From assembly GCA_008508345.1 (NCBI GenBank), contig QNGE01000104.1, forward strand, positions 278,623 through 342,622: 64,000 nucleotides of DNA, in the 5' to 3' direction. This document shows, piece after piece, positions 49,301-58,332 of this stretch. The position numbers and the translations under genes were made by a program. Positions within the stretch are counted from its first letter, which is position 1; every line of letters begins with the position of its first letter. The notes beneath the pieces were generated by a model, which was not told the DNA's origin, ran no database searches, and was given only the letters and a program-made list of their open reading frames with translations. Origin of the DNA: Paragonimus westermani (taxonomy: Eukaryota > Platyhelminthes > Trematoda > Plagiorchiida > Troglotrematidae).

Positions 49301-50969
49301 CACACAAAGCAAAACAAAGCTCCACTTAAATTCACACATCAAACAGGAAGAACGTCAATTATTTATCGTTGGAAATAACCGCCAACGTACAATCAGACAG
49401 GCCTGATCAACTTATCATTTAGGCATAAACTGATGAACCTCACAGAAGACGGCACCAATGTGCGACCAGTGTATTAGAACTATATCATGGATGTCCCTCA
49501 TCTTGTCTTCCACACAACCTTACAATATACTAACACAAAACGAATCTCGATTCGTTTGTCAAACAGTGCAAATCTTTATAAAACCGCGCCACATGCGAGG
49601 CCCCATTACCCAATCAAATCGCAGTCTCCTAATGCTGGTGAGGTGTCGTCCCAATTTGCTCGAGGGTGTTAAAATTATTAACAGCATTGAAAGCAACTTA
49701 ATACCACTTTAAATAGTGCACCAATTATATTTGATCATAGGTTTGGTATTAGAATATATTTTCCAACCAGTCAGTTTCATGAAGAAGCCATAAATCCGGA
49801 TTTTGCCCTTCTTAAAACCTACCAGTAGCGCATTTTGACGTTCGCAGAAGATACCCGACACCTCTGTCAGAACGACCACCTCTATGACAATCTCTAAAAC
49901 TGTGATGTTTCCTGAAATTTGTTGTCTACAAGCGTACAATTTTATAGTCGGCAATCCAGAATTCAATAACGACTCCTTTCTGTAAGCCACATCCTGACGA
50001 CTACCAAAACATTTCCTCAACATGGCCAATTCACAAGGTTGGAAGTGTACCGACCATGCTGAGTACGGCTTATGTCGGCGTCACACAGTACGACCGAATG
50101 TGAAATGTCATTTTATGCATGTGATGTGCTGATCATGATTATCTGTCTCAAGGTTGAAGACATTCTCATCGATCGATCATTTACATGTTCAGAAGCAGCA
50201 AAACACGACAGGTGTGAACCACAAACTCCAAAAATAGGTCAACGATGAACGACTGCATGCTCAAAAGAACCATGATCACCATGCAAGACTATGCAAATGA
50301 CCGGCAAAACGGTTCCATCAAGCATTTAGACAAGCAAATAACTGGCACATGTGTGTCGCGGTTCAGTTGTTGTGAGATGGCTGCCAAAGAGGAGTTAAAT
50401 GAATGAGCATTACAGTGCGCCATAGATAGGGCTTCTACCAAAACCGCCAGATTACAGGCTAAGGTTGATCATGCGATCGGATTGTAGGAAATGTGCAGAA
50501 CAGGCAAAATCGAAGCAGGGTTAACTAAAGCATTAACACTGATCGGTATTGGATGAGAGTTGCGGATGAGAATTTGAAACGGGATGAATATGAATAGATC
50601 AAGGGTAGCGGGAGTCAAAATAGCATGAAACATACATCTGAATGTGTGGATAAATACGTCAGCACTGTCGGAATCGCAACACAAGCGGCTGCATCCTGAG
50701 GATATCCTGTAATTGAAAGGCAACACCGATATTAAGCTGACGTAAATGGAAACAGTATACAACTAAATGACGACACGGAACTGTTGAAATAAGGAAGCAA
50801 AACTCATCAGAAGTAAAAACGGAAAGAAAAACTTCGCTTTCTTTGTCATACTCACGCCAAATACGTCACAGTAGATGGAAGATAACAATAGGGAGAAGTG
50901 TAAGTTGGACACCACTAACAGAGGATTGCGCCTTTCACATTCCCATTAACGACTCAGACATACCACTTT
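46318..50969. other. Mostly featureless; a few weak coding candidates
   Basis: A short minus-strand exon candidate lies at 49823-49911, with an acceptor (ACAAATTTCAG) and a donor (CTACTG|GTAGGT). Its open frame reads on through the donor as NALLVGFKKGKIRIYG, which is reminiscent of a beta-propeller strand. The frames at 46671-46965 (minus), 47050-47304 (plus) and 48483-48794 (both strands) have some protein-like sequence but no firm boundaries. Confidence 0.35.
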
Positions 50970-51055
50970 CAAGAGTAAAAGATTCGAGTTCTCCTTTTGT
51001 TAGCGCTCATCAGTAGTGAATCGCTTCGCTACGGGACGGTATCGCGTTGGAAACT
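50970..51055 (-). mobile_element. SINE fragment with hammerhead relic
   Basis: On the minus strand the sequence CACTACTGATGAGCGCTAA is followed by AAAAGGAGAACTCGAATC. The first part matches the hammerhead core of the SINE at 33037-33351, while stem II and the GAAAC box are degraded. The tRNA-like region next to it is too diverged to align. Confidence 0.4.
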
Positions 51056-51624
51056 GAGCGACGTGGAGACCCGAAACGATTATCAAACAACACTGACAGT
51101 TAAGCAGTCCGGGTCAAAACAGCAGAGTAGCCCAAACGGCCACCAGGCAGGAAACTCAACAGCTATGTGTACCCCACGCCAAGAGAGCAATTCTACAAGG
51201 ACCACTGTAGATACCCCAGAAGTAGATATTCATTCAATCAACGGAACTCATGAATAGACGTCCACGGATTATTCATCCCCTCCAACCTGCCGAAGATCAA
51301 TACAACAACAAACACCGTGAATCGAGACGCAAACATACCAAGAATATACGTAAGGACCGTTGGATTTGCTTCCCTGAGTGAGAAGGGGATAAGAAAAGAG
51401 ATTTTCATCCGGCGTTGTCAGGTGATGTTCTCCATGATTTGCGGCTGCATCAACCGTCGACAAGCTATTACTAAGACTGTATGTGCTGAAGAGGACTCAC
51501 GAAATTCCAGCTGGTCACAGCGAACTGACAAACGAGCTGACCCCTTTAAGGAATAGTCCAGCTGGTCTAAGCCAGTTTATTCAACTGCGATGATAGAGAA
51601 TGCATGGTTAGTTATGACATTCCC
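51056..51624 (+). other. Sequence upstream of the RTE fragment, possibly its 5' part
   Basis: Open frames at 50997-51257 and 51317-51556 precede the recognisable reverse transcriptase. An RTE element would carry its apurinic endonuclease domain upstream, but I cannot see the endonuclease motifs, so this may be the linker between domains or unrelated sequence. Confidence 0.3.
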
Positions 51625-52936
51625 GACTATCAACCATCAGAAAACGAAGTGGCACCACAGCTCAAACTATTGAAACGAAATAAAACCCCACTTCTGGACC
51701 TTACTTCCCAAGCTGTTCTCAACGACTGTGGAGATGGATTGTTATTCGAACTAAACACACTCTTCGATTTCATATGAAAGAGTGAAGGGGTGTCTCATGA
51801 CAGGGGTTTATCAACAGTCATTTCCATATTCAAAAAAGGTGCCAGGATATAGGGTGATGGCCACAGAGGTATTAACTCTGTCTCACCAGATACGTTCACG
51901 GGTCTCATCGTAAGTCGGTTTCTAAAACACAGAGAATTAGGTAGGAGAACAAACGGGTTTCCGGCTTGGTCGCAGGCCTTTGTTCTTCTCAGTCAACGGT
52001 CGTGGTATCTTTGGACATAAAAATTGCAACTGATTCAGTTGCTTGACAAGTTCTGCAGATCGTCTCAATCGCAGAGAAACCTCAACCGAACAAGCCAGTT
52101 TGCTGCTGTTATTAAATCGCAAGTCCGCATGTGTACTTATGGACAGTTATCTCGAACCTGCTCCAACATAAGTGGAGTTCGACGGAAGTGTTCGAACTGT
52201 CCTTCGTTTTTAACAATGTGACAGACGATATACTGGAAGGAGCATCCCAATGTTCTGAGGATCTCGGAATGGAGCTTCTACCAGGTAGTGAACTGATTAG
52301 CAGTAAGTATGCGGACGCTACTGCTTTACTCAGATGTAGTACAGAAAAAATGCAGACCACACTGGATCTTTTAAACGGCTGATCTGTATGCCATACACTT
52401 AGAAGCCTCAAAGTACTGCTACAAGATTAGGTTGACATTGGCACTCTCTTTATTACTGCAGGCAAGCTGTCCGAAACTGTTGATCAATTCATTTACTTGG
52501 GTAGGCTCATTATATCAGCTTGTAATATTGCTGATGAGGTGTCAAGGAGGAAAGGAAAAGCACGTGATGTAATGTCTGAACTTCGTCATTTGTGGAGCTG
52601 CAGAGCCGCCTTCCTTTCGAATGAAGGATACTTTTCTAATATGCTTGTGCGCCCAGTTTTGTTCTATAGATCAGATACCTAGCCCATTTGTGTAAAAGAT
52701 GCGACTGGACTCTCGGTATTCGATTGCCGTTGTCTCCGTTGTCTGAGTAAAAAATGCGACACTCCATCGGCGCATATTTACGAAATGAGTAACATCGCAA
52801 CCATCAAAAAGATCGTGAAGATGCACAAACTTCGTCGGCTAGGTCACGGACTCCACATGCCAAGAGAGTGCCTGCCCCACCGCGCATTGTTCGATGTGAC
52901 GGCTGTTGATTGAAGAAACCGTAACGAAGTCGCGCG
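51625..52936 (+). pseudogene. RTE-type LINE reverse transcriptase, decayed
   Basis: Translated blocks follow RTE-clade reverse transcriptase order: PSENEVAPQLKLLKRNKTP, then STVISIFKKGAR, GLIVSRFLKHREL, YGQLSRTCSNISGVRRK (usually SGVRQGCPLSP), FNNVTDDILEGA, KYADATALL, LGRLIISACN with LRHLWSCRA, and LSVFDCRCLR through RLGHGLHMP. The catalytic YADD is YADA at 52308-52319. At least two in-frame stops (near 51776 and 51850) and several frameshifts make it dead. Similarity stops at about 52936, inside the C-terminal part, exactly where the shoulder of the giant palindrome starts. The missing end is present in inverted orientation at 57255-57606. Confidence 0.9.
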
Positions 52937-53507
52937 ATATCGAGAGAAGACACTACTAGACATTGTGCCCTTCAGTTGCAGGAACACGACTGGCTCACAG
53001 ATGAACGACACTCCTATGTGCGCAGCGTGAAAAGCAGTCATCAGGAAAGTCCCCCAAATTACTAGTCACCGATAATAATTACGAATTCATAGCTGCACAA
53101 AAGATTCCTGTAGAACATTTCTCCAACGATGAGCTCGCATTCGCAAAACGTGTCTGAGTCACCGAGGCGTGTGCAGCAAGAGTGATATACGTACTGCTGG
53201 GATTAATCCACCTATTCCGAAAGTGGCAAACAGAGACGGGCGGTCAGAAACGCACAAGTTTTGAACATTATCTGTGGTAAATACAACTCCAGACAGAAGT
53301 GTTCTCCCTTTGTGAGTAGTTTATATTATGCCTTTTCCATCACAATTTGCTGCCGCCACGTATCGTCATTCGGTGACACATTGTACCATTCTCTGTATTT
53401 TTGCGATAAACCACTGCTCACCATCCACTTATGTGTGCTTCGTGGTCTTCATCCATTCATAGCCTGTCATTAGCCTCTGTGACATTGCATCACATAAATA
53501 TGCACCA

Positions 53508-53756
53508 TTGTGGTCTATCGGGCGATCTGCGCGGGACGCCACCGTTTCGCACAGAAGGCTACAGGAGCACATCAAACAAAGCTTAGCAGAGAACGTGTAT
53601 AGACCGACGTATGGAACAAACATTCTGTCTTACATCGGGAATATCGGAGAGGGTGTAAACAGAAAAATGGAGGTTGTAACCAAAGTCCACAATGCAATGA
53701 CCAAATGCTGGACATTGAGTGTAGGAACTGCAAGTTTCGGGATAAATTGCGGTTGA
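53508..53756 (+). CDS. GIY-YIG-like open frame in left arm (possible Penelope-like remnant)
   Basis: The 82-codon frame begins WSIGRSARDATVSHRRLQEH, and just upstream in the same frame is CDIASHKYAPL. GIY-YIG nucleases of Penelope-like elements have the order Cys...YIG-x-(S/T)-x-R...R-x2-EH, so the I-G-R, second Arg and Glu-His are in the right relative places. The Tyr of YIG is Ser here, and no reverse transcriptase of the Penelope type is visible next to it. An identical copy lies on the minus strand at 56174-56422. It could be a chance resemblance, so I call it tentatively. Confidence 0.3.
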   Translation: MWSIGRSARDATVSHRRLQEHIKQSLAENVYRPTYGTNILSYIGNIGEGVNRKMEVVTKVHNAMTKCWTLSVGTASFGINCG

Positions 53757-53852
53757 AAAAAATGAAGTTTTGAGGATGTGAACATGTCCATCAAAGAAGG
53801 CATGGACAACCTTCCGTCGGGTAGTATACAGCTAGTCAGAAGGCAGAGGTTA

Positions 53853-54110
53853 TGGGCAGATGATTTTTTTTCCGATGAGAAAAAGCGGATGAATTCAACT
53901 GACTCAGCAATGTTAAACTGCTCCCATACATAATGTGACCCGAGACAAGTAGACCAAGGTGAAACTATAGACAGGGCTTTGTTCGTCTACAAAGTGAAAC
54001 GCCAATATAAACTGCCTGATGGAGATATTGGGTCTGAGGTTAGGGGCCGTGGATTCCAACTTGATCTGCTCATAAGTTCGACTGCAACGGTTACGTTTCA
54101 GAAGTTGGCT
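53853..54110 (+). repeat. Inner hairpin arm (copy 1 of 4)
   Basis: This 258-bp block is inverted at 54624-54880 within the same palindrome arm. Because the whole arm is itself mirrored, copies also occur at 55050-55306 and 55820-56077. The two inner versions differ by one T in an 8/7-base T run and by a few substitutions near the loop side (TTTCAGAAG versus TTTCGGAAG), so they are slightly older than the outer mirror. Confidence 0.9.
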
Positions 54111-54320
54111 TCACAAAAGAAAAGTCTCTCTGAATAATGTGAAGACAAAAGTGCACCGAAATTTAATAGCAGATAGCAGATAATTGTTTGTTGAATTGAT
54201 GTTTAAAACTCTGAAGACAGTAGGAGGATAGGGAAGCAGTAAAAAGAGAGGACTTCCGAGTTTTGTCTGCCCTAGAGAAGAGGGCAGAACGACAAAGCTT
54301 GACGTGACGACACGGTAACT

Positions 54321-54755
54321 TCAACTAAATGAATGTCCGAATGTGCACTGACGCACACTATCTAAGAGAAATGAAGAGAACAACACACTCAGTGGGTGCT
54401 GAGGATTAAACGACAACAGAAAAGAGAAAAGTGAACAACACTCCCATGATCTGATAAGAATTAAAGACCCCCGTGGTATGAACTGAACACTATTCAAAAA
54501 CGAAAACTCTACGGGCTCCCACTCCAGATATGTGAACAGTATTTCAAGGTGGAATGAATACGAGATATACAACTCGAGAGATATACCATGAACGGGCTTT
54601 GAAAGGAAAACCGGACTTCGTGTAGCCAACTTCCGAAACGTAACCGTTGCAGTCGAACTTATGAGCAGATCAAGTTGGAATCCACGGCCCCTAACCTCAG
54701 ACCCAATATCTCCATCAGGCAGTTTATATTGGCGTTTCACTTTGTAGACGAACAA
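54321..54755 (-). CDS. 144-codon open frame of unknown function (mirror copy at 55175)
   Basis: The frame starts MFVYKVKRQYKLPDGDIG and contains a hydrophobic C-terminal half (SLILIRSWECCSLFSFLLSF, then a similar run), suggesting a possible membrane segment if it is expressed. I recognise no domain. It spans the inner repeat and the 513-bp loop of the inner hairpin. The same protein is encoded on the plus strand at 55175-55609. Preservation in both copies says nothing about selection, because the arms are identical. The frame is within chance length. Confidence 0.25.
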   Translation of the reverse strand: MFVYKVKRQYKLPDGDIGSEVRGRGFQLDLLISSTATVTFRKLATRSPVFLSKPVHGISLELYISYSFHLEILFTYLEWEPVEFSFLNSVQFIPRGSLILIRSWECCSLFSFLLSFNPQHPLSVLFSSFLLDSVRQCTFGHSFS

Positions 54756-54880
54756 AGCCCTGTCTATAGTTTCACCTTGGTCTACTTGTCTCGGGTCACA
54801 TTATGTATGGGAGCAGTTTAACATTGCTGAGTCAGTTGAATTCATCCGCTTTTTCTCATCGGAAAAAAATCATCTGCCCA
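54624..54880 (-). repeat. Inner hairpin arm (copy 2 of 4)
   Basis: This is the inverted partner of 53853-54110. The loop between them is 54111-54623 and contains a perfect 8-bp hairpin, TCTGCCCT/AGGGCAGA, at about 54266-54288 (mirrored at 55642-55664). Confidence 0.9.
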
Positions 54881-54886
54881 TTGTTG

Positions 54887-55043
54887 TATATGCGTCAAGG
54901 CCGCCTGTGTGTCCCACACTCGTGCCAAGGCGCCAAGAGTGTTCTGATTGGTCGTGGCTTCAGCGACCAACGGCTCACTCATCCATGCACTTTAAAATGA
55001 CCCGATTGCTTGTAAATGCGACAATATACAATGCGCTTCTACN
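54887..55043. other. Central spacer of the palindrome
   Basis: This 157-bp spacer is the only non-mirrored DNA in the structure. It contains a 7-bp hairpin, TTGGTCG/CGACCAA with a TGGCTTCAG loop (about 54945-54970), and ends with an N at 55043 immediately before the right arm starts. Confidence 0.8.
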
Positions 55044-55049
55044 CAACAA

Positions 55050-55306
55050 TGGGCAGATGATTTTTTTCCGATGAGAAAAAGCGGATGAATTCAACTGACT
55101 CAGCAATGTTAAACTGCTCCCATACATAATGTGACCCGAGACAAGTAGACCAAGGTGAAACTATAGACAGGGCTTTGTTCGTCTACAAAGTGAAACGCCA
55201 ATATAAACTGCCTGATGGAGATATTGGGTCTGAGGTTAGGGGCCGTGGATTCCAACTTGATCTGCTCATAAGTTCGACTGCAACGGTTACGTTTCGGAAG
55301 TTGGCT
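55050..55306 (+). repeat. Inner hairpin arm (copy 3 of 4)
   Basis: This is the mirror of 54624-54880 in the right palindrome arm. Confidence 0.9.
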
Positions 55307-55609
55307 ACACGAAGTCCGGTTTTCCTTTCAAAGCCCGTTCATGGTATATCTCTCGAGTTGTATATCTCGTATTCATTCCACCTTGAAATACTGTTCACAT
55401 ATCTGGAGTGGGAGCCCGTAGAGTTTTCGTTTTTGAATAGTGTTCAGTTCATACCACGGGGGTCTTTAATTCTTATCAGATCATGGGAGTGTTGTTCACT
55501 TTTCTCTTTTCTGTTGTCGTTTAATCCTCAGCACCCACTGAGTGTGTTGTTCTCTTCATTTCTCTTAGATAGTGTGCGTCAGTGCACATTCGGACATTCA
55601 TTTAGTTGA
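55175..55609 (+). CDS. 144-codon open frame, mirror of 54321-54755
   Basis: The predicted protein is identical to the minus-strand frame at 54321-54755. Its function is unknown, and it is listed so that both copies are on record. It starts inside the inner repeat and ends in the inner loop. Confidence 0.25.
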   Translation: MFVYKVKRQYKLPDGDIGSEVRGRGFQLDLLISSTATVTFRKLATRSPVFLSKPVHGISLELYISYSFHLEILFTYLEWEPVEFSFLNSVQFIPRGSLILIRSWECCSLFSFLLSFNPQHPLSVLFSSFLLDSVRQCTFGHSFS

Positions 55610-55819
55610 AGTTACCGTGTCGTCACGTCAAGCTTTGTCGTTCTGCCCTCTTCTCTAGGGCAGACAAAACTCGGAAGTCCTCTCTTTTTACTGCTTCCCT
55701 ATCCTCCTACTGTCTTCAGAGTTTTAAACATCAATTCAACAAACAATTATCTGCTATCTGCTATTAAATTTCGGTGCACTTTTGTCTTCACATTATTCAG
55801 AGAGACTTTTCTTTTGTGA

Positions 55820-56077
55820 AGCCAACTTCTGAAACGTAACCGTTGCAGTCGAACTTATGAGCAGATCAAGTTGGAATCCACGGCCCCTAACCTCAGACCC
55901 AATATCTCCATCAGGCAGTTTATATTGGCGTTTCACTTTGTAGACGAACAAAGCCCTGTCTATAGTTTCACCTTGGTCTACTTGTCTCGGGTCACATTAT
56001 GTATGGGAGCAGTTTAACATTGCTGAGTCAGTTGAATTCATCCGCTTTTTCTCATCGGAAAAAAAATCATCTGCCCA
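55820..56077 (-). repeat. Inner hairpin arm (copy 4 of 4)
   Basis: This is the mirror of 53853-54110 in the right palindrome arm. Confidence 0.9.
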
Positions 56078-56173
56078 TAACCTCTGCCTTCTGACTAGCT
56101 GTATACTACCCGACGGAAGGTTGTCCATGCCTTCTTTGATGGACATGTTCACATCCTCAAAACTTCATTTTTT

Positions 56174-56422
56174 TCAACCGCAATTTATCCCGAAACTTGC
56201 AGTTCCTACACTCAATGTCCAGCATTTGGTCATTGCATTGTGGACTTTGGTTACAACCTCCATTTTTCTGTTTACACCCTCTCCGATATTCCCGATGTAA
56301 GACAGAATGTTTGTTCCATACGTCGGTCTATACACGTTCTCTGCTAAGCTTTGTTTGATGTGCTCCTGTAGCCTTCTGTGCGAAACGGTGGCGTCCCGCG
56401 CAGATCGCCCGATAGACCACAA
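56174..56422 (-). CDS. GIY-YIG-like open frame, mirror of 53508-53756
   Basis: The predicted peptide is identical to the left-arm copy; see that entry for the motif argument and its weaknesses. Confidence 0.3.
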   Translation of the reverse strand: MWSIGRSARDATVSHRRLQEHIKQSLAENVYRPTYGTNILSYIGNIGEGVNRKMEVVTKVHNAMTKCWTLSVGTASFGINCG

Positions 56423-57254
56423 TGGTGCATATTTATGTGATGCAATGTCACAGAGGCTAATGACAGGCTATGAATGGATGAAGACCACGAAGCACACATA
56501 AGTGGATGGTGAGCAGTGGTTTATCGCAAAAATACAGAGAATGGTACAATGTGTCACCGAATGACGATACGTGGCGGCAGCAAATTGTGATGGAAAAGGC
56601 ATAATATAAACTACTCACAAAGGGAGAACACTTCTGTCTGGAGTTGTATTTACCACAGATAATGTTCAAAACTTGTGCGTTTCTGACCGCCCGTCTCTGT
56701 TTGCCACTTTCGGAATAGGTGGATTAATCCCAGCAGTACGTATATCACTCTTGCTGCACACGCCTCGGTGACTCAGACACGTTTTGCGAATGCGAGCTCA
56801 TCGTTGGAGAAATGTTCTACAGGAATCTTTTGTGCAGCTATGAATTCGTAATTATTATCGGTGACTAGTAATTTGGGGGACTTTCCTGATGACTGCTTTT
56901 CACGCTGCGCACATAGGAGTGTCGTTCAACTGTGTCAACTCAAGGGCACAATATCTAGTAGTGCCTTCTCACTTTGTATCTTTTTGTTTCCTTGTCTTCC
57001 TGATGCCTAATACGTCGGTCTCATAAGAGACGCCAGTTCACTTAGTGAACCATAGAACGACAGTTCAGCATCTCCAATCGGCCTGCCTTTGTTACAACAG
57101 GTGTGGATGTCGCTTTCAAGTCAATCTGCCATGTTGCCTGTTCTCACCGAATGTGTGAAATGTTGGATTGTTGCAGTAGGAGCAGCAAAGATTTGGAATT
57201 CGGTTTTGAAACTCTAATCTGTGTACACGGAAGCCTTTTATTCGGGTGTTCATA

Positions 57255-57606
57255 CGTCATCATCATCTCCAGCTTTCAGACGTAATCTTAGATACTGTAG
57301 CTAGAGCTGCTGTTGGTCTTAACAGTGATCCACAGAACAGTAGAGTATTAACTAAGTACAGTGTTAAGAAGAGGGAGAAGAACAAACAAGAGGAAATGGG
57401 GCATCACTGAAAATAAGGGTCGGCAACTTTTCTGATACAGGCTAGACAGTGACTACAACACATTGCCAGGTCAGAGAGTGTTTCCAACCGGCGGTGTGGG
57501 TAATCTCGAACTCTCCAACCAGGTAGACAGTATCTATAAGCCTTGCTGAGCGCAACGGTCAAGGATTTCATAAACCGTGACCACGGCATCGCCCGACCGC
57601 GTCTGA
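57255..57606 (-). pseudogene. RTE LINE 3' end, inverted relative to 51625-52936
   Basis: On the minus strand, PWSRFMKSLTVALSKAYRYC is followed by LPGWRVRDYPHRRLETLSDL. This is the C-terminal tail of RTE-type reverse transcriptase, also present at 57811-58332. The frame ends at 57404 and the element closes with a GATGATGATGACG simple repeat at 57255-57266, as RTE elements usually end in short tandem repeats. Its first bases (GCGGTCGGGCGATGCC) overlap in sequence type with the last bases of the RTE body at 52936. It may therefore be the missing end of that element, moved by inversion of the palindrome region. Confidence 0.75.
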
Positions 57607-57810
57607 GTCGACTGTGGCTTCATAGACACGTCTATCTGTTGGTTAATTGGGGGACGTACAACATGTATGTGCCCACTTCTCCTGTACGGTCGGAAATTTG
57701 GGTTATCGGTGCGTAAAATGCGCGTAGACCTCCAATACCCGATCACCGCTGTTTCTTCCATTTAGGTTGTATCAACTGAGTTGATTTTACCAGTAACACA
57801 ACAGTTCATT

Positions 57811-58332
57811 TGCGCGTATTTGGGAAATGAGCAGGTTCGCAACCACCAACAAAAATCATGAAAATACCCAAACTTCGCCGGCTAGATCACGGACTCCACA
57901 TGCCAACACTGTGTCTGCCCCACCGCGCATTGTTCGATGTGGCAGCTGGTGGTTTGAAGAAACCCTAACGCGGTCGGGCAACGGCATGGTCACGGTTTAT
58001 GAAATCCCTGGCCGTTGCACTCATCAAGGCTTATAGATACTGTTTACCTGGTTGGAGAATATGCGATTACCCATAGTGTTGACTGAAAACACGTTCCCTC
58101 AAGACAATGTGCCGCCATCAGTGGCAAGACTGTATCCTCAAACTTGTAGACTTCTCTTACTCGTGGAACTCAGTTGTCTTTGTCTGTTTTCTTTTCCGGT
58201 TTTATGCCGCTGTAAAGTTGTATTTGTTTGATACTTTGCAAATTCGCGAACCGATGTCAGGATCAACAGCAGCCCGAACGACTGTACTCACGGGTGTGAC
58301 CAAAAGCAGAAAATGACGACGACGACGACGAC
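57811..58332 (+). pseudogene. RTE LINE 3' end with (GAC)6 tail
   Basis: The translated blocks KLRRLDHGLHMPTLCLPHRA, a stop, then AWSRFMKSLAVALIKAYRYC and LPGWRICDYP match the end of the RTE reverse transcriptase at 51625-52936 and the tail at 57255-57606. The fragment begins abruptly at about 57811, is interrupted by stops, and ends in six GAC units at 58315-58332 that mark the 3' terminus. It is head-to-head with the minus-strand RTE tail about 200 bp away. Confidence 0.85.
58315..58332 (+). repeat. (GAC)6 tail of the RTE copy
   Basis: Six GAC units follow the RTE 3' untranslated part. Trinucleotide tails like this are typical of RTE-clade 3' ends. Confidence 0.9.

Larger units (their letters stand above)
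52940..56975. repeat. Giant nested palindrome with diverged shoulders
   Basis: Left arm 53002-54886 and right arm 55044-56928 are mirror copies: every feature I checked pairs so that coordinates sum to 109930, with no net insertion or deletion, and all frames translate identically. A 157-bp spacer (54887-55043) separates them. Beyond the perfect part the match continues in diverged form (CACTACTAGA-ATTGTGCCCTT at about 52950-52975 and 56940-56970), with an extra block on the left only. The diverged shoulders argue for an old inverted duplication homogenised by gene conversion rather than a simple fold-back artefact. An N sits at 55043, the last spacer base, so assembly error stays possible. 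Confidence 0.9.
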
